From JAHEZL01 sp964406465 (GTDB lineage: Bacteria; Bacteroidota; Bacteroidia; Flavobacteriales_C; GCA-002722245), in contig CAYORT010000006.1 of assembly GCA_964406465.1 (NCBI GenBank), positions 70,761-134,760 of the forward strand: 64,000 nucleotides of DNA, in the 5' to 3' direction. Under the pieces are notes generated by a model. It saw only the letters and a program-made list of their open reading frames with translations, had not been told where the DNA came from and did not search any database. Shown here piece by piece: positions 23,668-33,391 of the stretch; the first letter of the stretch is position 1, and every line of letters starts with the position of its first letter. The position numbers were made by a program, and so were the translations under genes.

Positions 23668-24669
23668 TTAGTTTTCAGTATTATAGTCACCCACGCTTAA
23701 CTCGCGTGCTGTGCCATTGATTTCTGCATAGTTACCCACCATAGAATTTTTAATGTTTGAATTAGAAATTTTGGTGTTTTTTTGTACTATACTGTTGCTG
23801 ATAACGCTGGAAGTAATCTTTGTATTGTCGCCAATAGATGCATGAGGTCCAACTACAGAGTTTACCAATTCTACACCGTTACCAATGAAGCAAGGCTCTA
23901 TGATTACCGAATTCACTATTTTGAAAGAACCTTTCAAGGAAGCATCACCTTTCTTAAATTCTAAAACACGTTGATTCGCATTAACAGTTGCATTTTTATT
24001 TCCGCAATCCAGCCATTCGTCTACAGCGCCCGGAGCGAATTTTACTCCTTTTTGCTTCATGGTTTCTAAAGCATTGGTCAATTGGTATTCACCTTTATCT
24101 TTCAAATCATTGTCGATGAGGTATTGCATTTCTTTTCTAAGCATTTCGCCATCTTTCACGTAGTAAATACCAATGATAGCCAGGTCACTAACAAAAGTTT
24201 CTGGTTTTTCTACGAAGTCGGTGATGTGGTTATTGGCATCTATTTTTACTACGCCGTATGCACGAGGATCTTCTACTTTATGCACCCAAATAATGCCATC
24301 TGCTGCATCATCAAGAGTGAAATTTGCTTTGAATAAGGTATCGGCGAAGGCAACAATTGTTTTACCTACCAATAGTTCTTGTGCGCAAAGAATAGCATGT
24401 GCTGTACCCAGCGCTTCTTTTTGGTAATATATTTTTCCTTTGGCACCCAAGCGTTCGGCAATAGCGATTAATTCTTTTTCAACTTCTTTACCGAAGTCGC
24501 CAATTACGAATCCAATCTCATCTACTTTTTCTTTACAAACACCTACTAGGTCTTCAACTAAACTTTGAACGATTGATTTTCCTGCAACAGGAATCAAAGG
24601 TTTGGGAGTGGTAAGTGTATGAGGTCTCATTCTTTTACCCATACCTGCCATTGGAACGATAATTTTCAT
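23668..24669 (-). CDS. sugar-phosphate nucleotidyltransferase with left-handed beta-helix tail
   Basis: A 333-residue cytosolic enzyme that makes a nucleoside-diphosphate sugar from a sugar 1-phosphate and NTP. The N terminus holds the nucleotide-binding signature IVPMAGMGKRMRPHT followed by TPKPLIPVAGKS. Substrate-side motifs include YYQKEALGTAHAI and DGIIWVHKVEDPRAYGVVKI. From about residue 245 hexapeptide repeats (FKIVNSVIIEPCFIGNGVEL, SIVQKNTKISNSNI) form a left-handed beta-helix, which makes it GlmU- or long-RmlA-like. The exact sugar cannot be read off. It belongs to a cell-surface polysaccharide cluster with the flippase. Confidence 0.88.
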   Translation of the reverse strand: MKIIVPMAGMGKRMRPHTLTTPKPLIPVAGKSIVQSLVEDLVGVCKEKVDEIGFVIGDFGKEVEKELIAIAERLGAKGKIYYQKEALGTAHAILCAQELLVGKTIVAFADTLFKANFTLDDAADGIIWVHKVEDPRAYGVVKIDANNHITDFVEKPETFVSDLAIIGIYYVKDGEMLRKEMQYLIDNDLKDKGEYQLTNALETMKQKGVKFAPGAVDEWLDCGNKNATVNANQRVLEFKKGDASLKGSFKIVNSVIIEPCFIGNGVELVNSVVGPHASIGDNTKITSSVISNSIVQKNTKISNSNIKNSMVGNYAEINGTARELSVGDYNTEN

Positions 24670-24689
24670 GCGGTCGATTTTTATATAAT

Positions 24690-25127
24690 TTATTTAACTC
24701 CAGTACTTCCGAAACCACCAGCACCTCTATTCGTGTTTTCTAGCTCTGATTCTTCACTCCACGTTATTTGCTTAAACTCAGCAACTACCATTTGAGCTAC
24801 TCTCTCGCCATCTTCTACAACAAAATCTTGATTGGATAAATTCACCAATAAAACACCAATTTCGCCGCGGTAATCTGCGTCGATGGTGCCTGGAGAATTA
24901 AGCACAGTGATTCCTTTTTTGAAGGCTAAGCCGCTTCGCGGACGAATTTGTGCTTCACAATTTTGTGGTAGTTGAATGAATAGACCTGTGGGAATCAAAG
25001 CTCTTTCAAGGGGCTTTAAAACAATTGAATTCTCAAGATTTGCACGAAGATCCATTCCTGCCGAAAACAATGTTTCGTATTTCGGAAGCGGATGCTTTGA
25101 TTTATTGATCACTTTTACGTTCGTCAT
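24690..25127 (-). CDS. dut: deoxyuridine 5'-triphosphate nucleotidohydrolase (dUTPase)
   Basis: A 145-residue trimeric dUTPase that hydrolyses dUTP to dUMP and pyrophosphate, keeping uracil out of DNA and feeding dTMP synthesis. All five family motifs are present: AGMDLRA, RPRSGLA, GTIDADYRGEIGV, DGERVAQMV and the C-terminal P-loop-like RGAGGFGSTG. The ATG at 25127 (MTNVKVINKSKHPLP) is the correct start; the frame is open further upstream into the flippase region but that extension has no family similarity. It lies 29 bases after the flippase stop. Confidence 0.96.
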   Translation of the reverse strand: MTNVKVINKSKHPLPKYETLFSAGMDLRANLENSIVLKPLERALIPTGLFIQLPQNCEAQIRPRSGLAFKKGITVLNSPGTIDADYRGEIGVLLVNLSNQDFVVEDGERVAQMVVAEFKQITWSEESELENTNRGAGGFGSTGVK

Positions 25128-25156
25128 GCTTGCAAATATTGGTTTTTCAACTGGTT

Positions 25157-26665
25157 CTAAGGTATGATTTTTTTCGGTTTTTCTAAAATATACGCCATGC
25201 CTATATAGCCTATAAACAACATACTTGAAACAGAGTATCTTACCACAGTGCCAAAATGTGATGTAATGAACATATCTACTGCTACTAGGGCCATGGCCAT
25301 ACCTAAATAGAATAAAATTCTTTTTACTGGATAGTTGATTGGATAATACTTTTGACCCAAGTAGTACGATATTACCACCATGGCTAAATAGCACGAAAAA
25401 TTGGTAATGGCACACCCAAGATATCCTTTACCTGGCATTAGCTTTTCAAAGAAGGGGATCAACAATAGATTTCCCACCAAAGTAATTACACTTCCAAAAG
25501 ATGATATGAGTCCGCCAAAATATGTTTTGTTACTCAACTTATACCAGTTGCTTAAGCTATAATAGATACCGTAAAAAATAGAGCCCATCATGATAAGCGG
25601 CAACACAAATAGTCCTTCCTTAAATTCTTCTTTACCTAAAAGCGTATTGAGTAGAAGCTCGGCTCCTAGCATAATTCCTAGGAAACCAATGCAAGTGATA
25701 AGCGTGAAATATTTGGCTACATCGGCAAAGGTTTTTTTGGCATCTACATCTTTACTTTTCTTAAAGAAAAAGGGCTCTGCTGCATACTGATAGGCCTGAA
25801 TAAAGAGCGTAATCATGATAGACAATTTGAAAATTGCTCCGTAGATACCAATTTCATGCAGTGCCAATTTTTCGGGTAATAAGTAATTGGTAACCAGCTT
25901 ATCGAAATGTTGATTTACCGCCCCTGCAACGCCCACAAAAAGCATTGGTGCCGAGTAAGGAATAAGTTTTTTCCAAAGAGGAACATCGAATTTCCATTTA
26001 TGATTTACAATTTCTGGCAACAGTAGGGCAAAGGTCACAAAGCTTGCGATGAGGTTGGAAATAAAAACATAGCGCACTCCAACATGAGGGGTATACACGG
26101 TGTAGATAATTTTATTGAACCATTCGTAGTTGTATTCGCTGGTGAGGTACGGACAAATTACATAAAAGAAGAAGTTCAAAAAGATATTTACACCTAGTGA
26201 GAACAAACGAATGAAGGCAAATTTCTTTGCTTTTTCTTTCATTCTCAAACTCGCAAATGGAATGGCTGTTAGTGCATCAATTCCCACAATGATTCCCAAG
26301 TAAGTAATGAACTCACTGTGATCGGGATATTTCATGGCATTGGCAATGTCTTGAGAGAAAAAGACAATGGCTCCCACCAACACAACAGAAGAACATAAAA
26401 CAGAAATAAAAGCGGTGGAGTATACTTCGTCTTTGCGGTCTTCGTGAGAGGTGGCATAACGAAAAAAACCAGTTTCTAATCCGTAAGTGAAAAAGATGAT
26501 CATCATCGCCACCCACGAATAGGTGTTGGTGATTACTCCGAATTGTTCTACCGAAAAAACACGCGCAAACAAAGGGGTAAGCAACAAGTAATTGGCCATT
26601 CTGCCCAATATGCTGCTTAAGCCGTAAACGGCTGTTTGTCCGAGTAGTTTCTTAATTGCGCTCAC
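25157..26665 (-). CDS. lipopolysaccharide/oligosaccharide flippase (Wzx-like, MOP superfamily)
   Basis: A 502-residue integral membrane protein with about 14 hydrophobic segments (e.g. IGIYGAIFKLSIMITLFIQAYQYA, YLGCAITNFSCYLAMVVISYYLG). The N terminus KKLLGQTAVYGLSSILGRMANYLLLTPLFARVFS and the VEQFGVITNTYSWVAMMII region are typical of polysaccharide biosynthesis flippases, which move lipid-linked saccharides across the inner membrane. It is the first gene of the minus-strand envelope cluster and the dUTPase and nucleotidyltransferase follow. Substrate unknown. Confidence 0.9.
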   Translation of the reverse strand: MSAIKKLLGQTAVYGLSSILGRMANYLLLTPLFARVFSVEQFGVITNTYSWVAMMIIFFTYGLETGFFRYATSHEDRKDEVYSTAFISVLCSSVVLVGAIVFFSQDIANAMKYPDHSEFITYLGIIVGIDALTAIPFASLRMKEKAKKFAFIRLFSLGVNIFLNFFFYVICPYLTSEYNYEWFNKIIYTVYTPHVGVRYVFISNLIASFVTFALLLPEIVNHKWKFDVPLWKKLIPYSAPMLFVGVAGAVNQHFDKLVTNYLLPEKLALHEIGIYGAIFKLSIMITLFIQAYQYAAEPFFFKKSKDVDAKKTFADVAKYFTLITCIGFLGIMLGAELLLNTLLGKEEFKEGLFVLPLIMMGSIFYGIYYSLSNWYKLSNKTYFGGLISSFGSVITLVGNLLLIPFFEKLMPGKGYLGCAITNFSCYLAMVVISYYLGQKYYPINYPVKRILFYLGMAMALVAVDMFITSHFGTVVRYSVSSMLFIGYIGMAYILEKPKKIIP

Positions 26666-26773
26666 CGAGAGCGAATGTACTTAAAATGGAAAACAGATGA
26701 GATTAGGCATAAAAAATTTTATGAACGATGGACGATGAATTACTTTGTATTTGACCGTCATTTAAGGAGTGTT

Positions 26774-27958
26774 TTAGCGCATTAGAGACAAGTATCCAGT
26801 GATGGTTTTTATGTTTCCTTCAAAATCGGTATAAGTGATAATATAAAAGTAAGTCCCTTCGCTAAAGTTTTGCCCATCCCATTGTATGGTGAGCTTATCG
26901 CTTTCAAAGACTTTATTTCCCCATCTATTAAAAATTTGGGTGCTCATCTCTTTTATTTTATCGCTATAGATGGGCTCAAAAATATCGTTGTGTCCGTCAC
27001 CATTTGGAGTAAAAACATTGGGAATTTTCAGTTGCGGACGGCAGTCTTTCATTTCCACCAAAATGGAATCTTTATTCACGCAGCTATTTGCAAGTACTTC
27101 AACAAAATACAGTCCGGCTTTATTCACTTTAAAGGTTGAATCACTAGAGTTGTCTTGCCAAGTATAAGAGGCATTAGTTACAGAAGCATGAAGTAAAAGT
27201 TCTTCTCCACTACATATTACTGTGTCATTTCCCAAGTCTATTTGTGGTTTGTCGCAAGGTAATTCCACCAAATTGAAGTCGTCGAAGTAGTAGTAAGAGT
27301 GAGGGATACCTAGTGTTGGCCAGTACAACATGCTTGCCGGACCACCCAATCCTGATATATAGTTAGTATTGGCTTCGTCAAAAAAATTGCCAACAGTCAT
27401 GTATTTTTCTCCACCAGTTGCGGTGATGGTATCTTTTATTAGCATCCAATTGTCTTTGTCACTTAAAAAATATCCGCTGGGAGAAAGTGATTGAGGCGTA
27501 TAGGAAAACTGATTTGAAGTAAAGATTTTGGTGTTTGAAAAATAAACGCCCATTCGGTCTATTGCTCTTTCAAAATCATCGGCTAAACTCACATAGTAAG
27601 AAATCTCATACTTTTTTCCACTTTTCAAGGCGCTCAGCAATTCTACCTGCAAGTATTCTCTTGGCACATTGCCTGCGCCAACATACAAGGCAGCATAAGC
27701 ATTTCCTTGGTGTGCTGCTTGATTTCCTACAACATTAGCAGGAACACATGCTAAAGGAAAGTATGTGCAGTAGCAGGAGTTGTACCAATCGGGTGTATTG
27801 TTGTTTGGGCTCACCCATGGCGTAGCTTTTACAATCAAGCTAGAAAGGTTTGTAGTGTCGCAAGCGGTATAACTTTCAAAACTAGGGTTGGGCACTAAAT
27901 TTTGCGCCAAAGCATTTAAGCAATTTGCAACCAGGAGTAAAAGTATTTTGTTTTTCAT
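26774..27958 (-). CDS. secreted protein with T9SS type B (CHU_C/gliding-motility) sorting domain
   Basis: A 394-residue secreted protein. The signal (KILLLLVANCLNALAQN) is followed by LVPNPSFESYTACD, a start common to Bacteroidota surface proteins that carry a jelly-roll-like domain (about residues 22-230; AHQGNAYAALYVGAGNVPREYLQVEL). A short Ig-like unit (IDLGNDTVICSGEELLLHASV) precedes the C-terminal type B sorting domain with NVFTPNGDGHNDIFEP and FNRWGNKVFES. The Ig-like unit is related to the repeats of the 1085-residue neighbour. It is the last gene of the GH44 operon, 11 bases after its neighbour. Confidence 0.88.
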   Translation of the reverse strand: MKNKILLLLVANCLNALAQNLVPNPSFESYTACDTTNLSSLIVKATPWVSPNNNTPDWYNSCYCTYFPLACVPANVVGNQAAHQGNAYAALYVGAGNVPREYLQVELLSALKSGKKYEISYYVSLADDFERAIDRMGVYFSNTKIFTSNQFSYTPQSLSPSGYFLSDKDNWMLIKDTITATGGEKYMTVGNFFDEANTNYISGLGGPASMLYWPTLGIPHSYYYFDDFNLVELPCDKPQIDLGNDTVICSGEELLLHASVTNASYTWQDNSSDSTFKVNKAGLYFVEVLANSCVNKDSILVEMKDCRPQLKIPNVFTPNGDGHNDIFEPIYSDKIKEMSTQIFNRWGNKVFESDKLTIQWDGQNFSEGTYFYIITYTDFEGNIKTITGYLSLMR

Positions 27959-27969
27959 TTTGTGAGTTA

Positions 27970-30900
27970 TTATTTAACTAGGGTTACAATGCCTAATTTT
28001 TCTTTATTCTGTTCTGTATTGCTCTCATTGTAAATGGAGTATGAAATTTTGTAGACATAAGTATCGATTTGTGCAATTCTGCCATTCACTTTACCATCCC
28101 AGTTGTCATTGATATTATTGCTTTTAAAGAGCAATTCTCCCCAGCGATTAAAGATGAGTATTTCATAATCGTTAATCAGTCCGCTGTGCAGATTGGGGAA
28201 ATAGTCATTGTATCCATCGCCGTTAGGAGAAAATGAATTGGGAATGAAGAAGGTTGGAGCGCAATATTCTTTAATATTTATTGAGCGCTCAACACTACAC
28301 TGTGCATTGCTAATGATAGCGCTGTATAAACCATTTGCAATTACTTGTATTTCTTTATTTTCACCCAAGCTGTGTTGCCATTGAATACTGTATTTCTCAA
28401 GATTTTTACCTTCTAGAAGCAATACCGCTTTTTCGTTTTCAAAACAATAGTATTCTTTGCCATATTTATTGATAATCGAAATTTCGGGAGTATCGATTAC
28501 GGTAACATTGATGTAGTAATCTTCTTTGCAATATTTGCTACTTACCGCGGCATTATAAATTCCAGATTGACCAACAGAAATTTCCGAATTATCTCCTCCG
28601 TTTGTCCACCTTACCAAATAAGGATTTGCATTCGCCTTGAGTAAAATTTTTTCGCCCTCACAAATGGTAGTGTCGTGATATGCAAATGGATCGTTAATTT
28701 TTTCTATACAGATAGTAATATTATCGTTTGATTTGCAACCAAAAGCATCCACCACTTCTACCCAATAGTTTCCAGCACTGCTTACAATAATACTTGAAGT
28801 TTTTTCGCCTGTGCTCCAAGTGAAATTTTTATCGGGATTCTTTGCGTTTAGTTCTAGCGTTTTTCCTTCACAAATGGTAGTGTCATTTCCTAAATCAAGC
28901 ACAATGGGTGGAGCTACCGTAACCAAAATTTCATCCTTGCCTTTGCAACCATTCGCATCGCTAACAACAACATCATAATGACCAGAAGTATTTACAGAAA
29001 TACTTTGTGTATTTGCTCCAGTATTCCAAACATAACTAACCCCGGTGATAGCAGCATTTAAAGTGGCAGATGTGCCAGCACAAATTTGAAGATCGTTGCC
29101 TATGTTAACAACAGGATTTGCATTCACAGTTACCATGATTTCATCGCTTCCTTTGCAACCAATGGTATCAGTTACTTCAACAGAATATTTACCCGCACTA
29201 TTTACAGAAATATTTTGTGCATTTGAACCTGTATTCCATGCATATGTTGACCCTGCATGACCAGCATTTATAGTAGTAGATGAACCTTCGCAAATTTGGA
29301 TATCGTTGCCCAATACAACAACAGGATTTTCGTGCACTATCAAAATGATTTCATCAGCCCCTTTACAACCGTTAATGTCAGTTACTTCAACAGAGTAAGT
29401 ATCAGAACTATTAACATCTATAGTTTGAGTATTTGCTCCAGTATTCCATTCGTATGTCAAACCAAAATTGCCAGCATCTAAAGTGGTAGAAGAACCAGCA
29501 CAAATTTCGATGTCGTTGCCCAATGCCACCAAAGGATTTGGATTTACACTTACCATGATTTCATCACTTCCTTTGCATCCATTAGCATCGGTCACTTCAA
29601 CAGAATAAGTACCAGAATTATTTACATCAATAGTTTGCGTATTTGCTCCGTTATTCCATAAGTATATTGCACCTACATTACCAGCATCTAAAGTGGTGAA
29701 TATTCCATCACAAATTTGCATATCATTGCCTAAAACCACTACAGGATTGCCATTTACCGTCACCTTGATTTCATCACTTCCTTTGCACCCATTGATATCA
29801 GTAATGTTTACAGAGTAAACGCCAGATGTATTTACAGAAATTATTTGTGTATTTGCTCCTGTATTCCAAACATACGTTGCGCCCACAATACCTGCATCTA
29901 ATGTGGCAGATGTGCCATCACAAATTTGGAGATCATCGCCCAATGAAACTAAAAGATTAGCATTTAATGTCAGGTTAATTTCGTCGCTTCCCTTACAGCC
30001 ATTGATATCGGTAACTTCAACAGAATAAGTACCAGTAGCATTTACACTAATACTTTGTGTATTTGCTCCAGTGCTCCATATATAACTAACTCCGGTGATA
30101 GCAGCATCTAAAGTGGTAGATGTGCTAGCACAAATTTGAAGATCGTTGCCTAGAGCCACCAAAGGATTTTGATTTACAGTTACAATGATTTCATCACTCC
30201 CTTTACATCCTTTAGCATCGGTAACCTCAACAGAATAAGTTCCCGACGCACTTACGTTTATATTTTGTGTAATTTCGGTAGTGCTCCACAAATAAGTAGC
30301 ACCTGCAATTTTTGAATCTAAGGAGATGGTATTTCCTTCGCAAAAGGAAGTATCATTTCCTAAATCAACAAGTAGAGCAGCACTTGGCGGAATGGTGACT
30401 TTCTTTTGTCGTATGCATATACCATCTGCTTTTAAATAAACAGTATGCTCACCAAGAGGTAAATTTTTGAATAATGGATCGGTTTGAAAATTAACATTGT
30501 CGATACTATATTCTGCTTTTATTCCAGCAGGTATATCGGCGGTGATTTCTATAGTGCCTGTAGCCGAACCACAAGTGCTGAAGGCTTTTAAATCCATATC
30601 GATGTCAACGCTTATTACATTTATTGCATCTAAAAAATTCCCTACCGATAATCCACCAACACTTGAAACAGCAGAGAACATGAATCGAGTTGATGTTTGT
30701 CCGGCAGGAACTTTATAAGATACCGTATAATATTTCCATGCTGCTTTGCTTGTGCTGTATTTTCCTTGAGAAATATATGGTCCGCCAGGTGGCCCTATTT
30801 TTAGTTCAACAACATCGGTGCCTTGTCGGCCTTTATGTGCAAAGCCAAAGGTAATGGTGCTGCCAGGAATAGTATTGGCATCGTTGTAAAGTGCTGAAGG

Positions 30901-31227
30901 AACATTGGCATTTAGTTCTGCAAATTGTTTCCCTGAGTAAGCAAAGTGTCCCAAGAATCCATTATCCCAGATTTCCACCATTTTATCTGGAGCGGTTGTT
31001 TTCCAACCTGGAAGATCGGTTTCGGGTATCACTACATTTCTACCACCATATTTTGCGACGATATCAGGTTGTTCAAAGTCGGAATTTTCCAATTGAAAAG
31101 TACAGTTCGTGCTTGTTTGTGACCTTAATTCAAAGACATGAACTAGGAAAATTGACAAAAGCCAAAATCTTATAATATAAATATTTAAGATTTCTAGTTT
31201 TGTTTTCATGTCTTTAGATTCAAGCAT
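27970..31227 (-). CDS. large repeat adhesin-like protein with T9SS type B sorting domain
   Basis: A 1085-residue surface protein. After an N-terminal signal (IIRFWLLSIFLVHVFELRSQ) comes a carbohydrate-binding-like beta-sandwich of about 170 residues (LENSDFEQPDIVAKYGG ... ITFGFAHKGRQGTDVVELKIG). A short unit and then eight tandem repeats of 70 residues follow, each LGND.QIC.G...TLDA...Y.WNTGANTQ.I.VN.SG.YSVEVTD.NGCKGSDEI.VTVN. Another Ig-like region and the C-terminal type B domain (NSFSPNGDGYNDYFP, FNRWGELLFKS) finish it. Conserved Cys pairs occur in each repeat. The start codon ATG overlaps the TAA of the GH44 gene (one base shared). Binding of the polymer attacked by the GH44 enzyme is a plausible role. 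Confidence 0.88.
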   Translation of the reverse strand: MLESKDMKTKLEILNIYIIRFWLLSIFLVHVFELRSQTSTNCTFQLENSDFEQPDIVAKYGGRNVVIPETDLPGWKTTAPDKMVEIWDNGFLGHFAYSGKQFAELNANVPSALYNDANTIPGSTITFGFAHKGRQGTDVVELKIGPPGGPYISQGKYSTSKAAWKYYTVSYKVPAGQTSTRFMFSAVSSVGGLSVGNFLDAINVISVDIDMDLKAFSTCGSATGTIEITADIPAGIKAEYSIDNVNFQTDPLFKNLPLGEHTVYLKADGICIRQKKVTIPPSAALLVDLGNDTSFCEGNTISLDSKIAGATYLWSTTEITQNINVSASGTYSVEVTDAKGCKGSDEIIVTVNQNPLVALGNDLQICASTSTTLDAAITGVSYIWSTGANTQSISVNATGTYSVEVTDINGCKGSDEINLTLNANLLVSLGDDLQICDGTSATLDAGIVGATYVWNTGANTQIISVNTSGVYSVNITDINGCKGSDEIKVTVNGNPVVVLGNDMQICDGIFTTLDAGNVGAIYLWNNGANTQTIDVNNSGTYSVEVTDANGCKGSDEIMVSVNPNPLVALGNDIEICAGSSTTLDAGNFGLTYEWNTGANTQTIDVNSSDTYSVEVTDINGCKGADEIILIVHENPVVVLGNDIQICEGSSTTINAGHAGSTYAWNTGSNAQNISVNSAGKYSVEVTDTIGCKGSDEIMVTVNANPVVNIGNDLQICAGTSATLNAAITGVSYVWNTGANTQSISVNTSGHYDVVVSDANGCKGKDEILVTVAPPIVLDLGNDTTICEGKTLELNAKNPDKNFTWSTGEKTSSIIVSSAGNYWVEVVDAFGCKSNDNITICIEKINDPFAYHDTTICEGEKILLKANANPYLVRWTNGGDNSEISVGQSGIYNAAVSSKYCKEDYYINVTVIDTPEISIINKYGKEYYCFENEKAVLLLEGKNLEKYSIQWQHSLGENKEIQVIANGLYSAIISNAQCSVERSINIKEYCAPTFFIPNSFSPNGDGYNDYFPNLHSGLINDYEILIFNRWGELLFKSNNINDNWDGKVNGRIAQIDTYVYKISYSIYNESNTEQNKEKLGIVTLVK
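28693..30372 (-). repeat. eight tandem 210-base repeats within the adhesin gene
   Basis: Eight units of about 210 bases encode 70-residue Ig-like repeats. Units 2 and 7 share a longer stretch than other pairs (AAITGVSY.W.TGANTQSISVN), suggesting duplication or conversion of several units rather than simple stepwise growth. The outermost unit 8 is the most diverged. Confidence 0.88.
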
Positions 31228-33098
31228 TATTCAATTAAGACTTTTAAGGTTTGGCCGCTTGCTTGTAACAAATACATTGCTGTTTTTAAATCTTCAATGT
31301 TAATAGCTGTTCCTTTATAAATGCCTTCTCTGACTACTCTTCCATACATATCTAATATTTGGTAGAAGCTTCCTACCGCTAAATTCAGCAGGCTAATGTT
31401 TTCCCTAGCTGGGTTTGGCGCTAAAGTTATTTTGGTGTTGTTTTCTACTTCTTTTGAGGTTGTGGTAAGACTTGTTCTACTTAAAATCACATGGTAGGCA
31501 AGTAAGGGCGAAATGGTTCCTGAAATTAAACTACCATTGATCGTAAATTGATTGTTAGGAATAACATTTATGTTCTGACTACTAGATTCTATGGAGTACG
31601 CTTCTTCCACTTTGTATTCGTAGCCACTTTCATTAGTTTGTATGCTGTAGTTAAGCGCATCATTTACATCTTTATTGATAACGATAAGATGCAATTTGCT
31701 TTCATCATCATTTAAAGAAGCCCATACAGAGCCATCTCCTGGATGATCAAAACTGGATTGCACTGCCTTTGAGCCGTAAGCACCACCAGCGCCATTGTAG
31801 TCTCTAAAAAATTTTAAAGCAGTATTGGTGTAGGTGCTACCATTGTAAGGATTTAAATCCCAACGGGTAGCAATGCCCACTTTATATTGTCCTGCCATTC
31901 CAAAAAAATCAACCATAGCAATGGCATGTGAAATATCAGTATCAAACCCAAAGTCGTATTCTCCAATCATAATTTCTACTTCGGGAAAATAACTATCAAT
32001 TGATTTTTGAAGTCGATGTAAAATTTTATTTGATTCTCCATTTAGCATATAATCCTTTAACCAGCTTTGTTCAATGTATGTTGTGTCGTAAAGTGAGCGT
32101 GGTAAATCCATTCTACCTTCTCTAATATAATCTGCGGTTGAATTAGAACTTCTTACTATTGTTCCCGACGAACTGTACTTGCCATTCACATCAATTTTCT
32201 GTTGTGGATAAAAATGAAATGAAAAATAATCTACCAAAGGTTGACCAAATTTGATCGACTCTTTTTTTAGTGTATCCAGTATAAACGAAGGAAACCAATC
32301 GTAGCCATTTTTTAATACAGACCAATCGGAGGCGCCGCTAAAATCGTAAATGTTGATTCCCCCAAATTCCCCAAGAATCACCTTCACATTGGGGTCCATT
32401 GTTTTAACCATTTTAGCTGCTGCAATAACCTTTGCTACATACTCTAAAATAGTTGGAGGAGCAGGTTGAATAAGAGAATGAAGATTATCCCAAAACGCAG
32501 GCTCATTATCTAATGAAATGTATTTAATTCCATTGGCCGTGGTAGCATTTCCAAAATGGTGGAGCAAAAAGTTATATCCTTCATCTAAATAAACTTTACC
32601 GTCGGTTAAATCGGGTGTTAAACTATACGCACTTCCTTTCTGATAAATCAGTTGATTCCATCTGTTTGAGGGCGCGGCCGTTGTAACGGTACCAGCTTTA
32701 TCGGCGGCTACCCAGCCTAAAATAGGAAAGGTGATAATAGATGTTACTCCAGCATTAAGGTTGTTTTGATGAAATACGCGATAAGCTTCGCCTGGTAGAT
32801 CTTTATTGGCAAGTGGAACACCAATCAAATTAGGAATTCTGTTGTCGCTAGCATTACCCAAATCGTATCCTGCATTGGAAGCCCCATTTTCCCAATTGAA
32901 TGCGGTGAGTCTGTTTCCGCCTAATCTTCTTATAGCCCAGTTGTTGGTGGAATTAAGCGCTTCGTGGTCTTGATTGTAGCCGAAGATATTCGGACTAATA
33001 GGCGATAATTTATTGAAATCAAGCTCGACAGTAATCGTGTTTTGCGAAAACAATACTACTGAGCTAAAAAGGATAGTAGGTAAAATTAATTTTTTCAT
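31227..33098 (-). CDS. glycoside hydrolase family 44-like endoglucanase with T9SS type A domain
   Basis: A 623-residue secreted enzyme. The signal is KKLILPTILFSSVVLFSQ. The catalytic (beta/alpha)8 region shows GH44 features: SPNIFGYNQDHEALNS near the N terminus, IRRLGGNRLTAFNWENG, the acid/base motif SLDNEPAFWDNLHSLI, VKVILGEFGG, SFHFYPQQKI and the nucleophile motif MIGEYDFGF. GH44 enzymes cleave beta-1,4-glucans and xyloglucan. A beta-sandwich follows (IQTNESGYEYKVEEAYSIES) and a type A sorting domain closes it (LAPNPARENISLLNL ... MYLLQASGQ). An ATG at 33098 fits the signal; an in-frame upstream codon at 33125 would add nine residues. It leads a three-gene surface operon. Confidence 0.87.
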   Translation of the reverse strand: MKKLILPTILFSSVVLFSQNTITVELDFNKLSPISPNIFGYNQDHEALNSTNNWAIRRLGGNRLTAFNWENGASNAGYDLGNASDNRIPNLIGVPLANKDLPGEAYRVFHQNNLNAGVTSIITFPILGWVAADKAGTVTTAAPSNRWNQLIYQKGSAYSLTPDLTDGKVYLDEGYNFLLHHFGNATTANGIKYISLDNEPAFWDNLHSLIQPAPPTILEYVAKVIAAAKMVKTMDPNVKVILGEFGGINIYDFSGASDWSVLKNGYDWFPSFILDTLKKESIKFGQPLVDYFSFHFYPQQKIDVNGKYSSSGTIVRSSNSTADYIREGRMDLPRSLYDTTYIEQSWLKDYMLNGESNKILHRLQKSIDSYFPEVEIMIGEYDFGFDTDISHAIAMVDFFGMAGQYKVGIATRWDLNPYNGSTYTNTALKFFRDYNGAGGAYGSKAVQSSFDHPGDGSVWASLNDDESKLHLIVINKDVNDALNYSIQTNESGYEYKVEEAYSIESSSQNINVIPNNQFTINGSLISGTISPLLAYHVILSRTSLTTTSKEVENNTKITLAPNPARENISLLNLAVGSFYQILDMYGRVVREGIYKGTAINIEDLKTAMYLLQASGQTLKVLIE

Positions 33099-33250
33099 AA
33101 TCCTTATTTCTTCTTTTAAATTCAAGTCTTAATTTTTAGAATTGAGTTTCTCTCAAACCAATTTTTTCAATAAAACATTACATTATTTTTTCTTAAGGCA
33201 ATCGCCTCCAATCTACAAGTTCCAGTTTTATGAACAGGAATAAAAAATAA

Positions 33251-33329
33251 AAAGTTGAGATTATGGTATTTCAAAATTAGATGGAAATGACCCTAGCAAT
33301 GACAAACTTTAACTAAAAATCTCAACTTT
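33251..33329. repeat. 12-base inverted repeat in a divergent intergenic region
   Basis: AAAGTTGAGATT (33251-33262) is repeated inverted as AATCTCAACTTT (33318-33329) and the similarity extends imperfectly outward through A/T-rich flanks. It lies between the divergent GH44 operon and a small lipoprotein gene. No function assigned. Confidence 0.5.
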
Positions 33330-33391
33330 AATTTTTGAAAGGCAACCATCCTATTTTTACTAGTCTTGAGTGAAAATTTAATCTACTTATT

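Noticed and set aside
24690..25415. Long N-terminal extension of the dUTPase frame
   Set aside because: The extra 96 residues overlap the flippase gene and lack dUTPase similarity; the real start is 25127.
26715..26742. Short GAACGATGGACGATGAA run upstream of the CHU_C gene
   Set aside because: Two overlapping 8-base words only; too short to call a repeat element.
28693..30372. Tandem array as a CRISPR
   Set aside because: Units are 210 bases, coding and contiguous without unique spacers.
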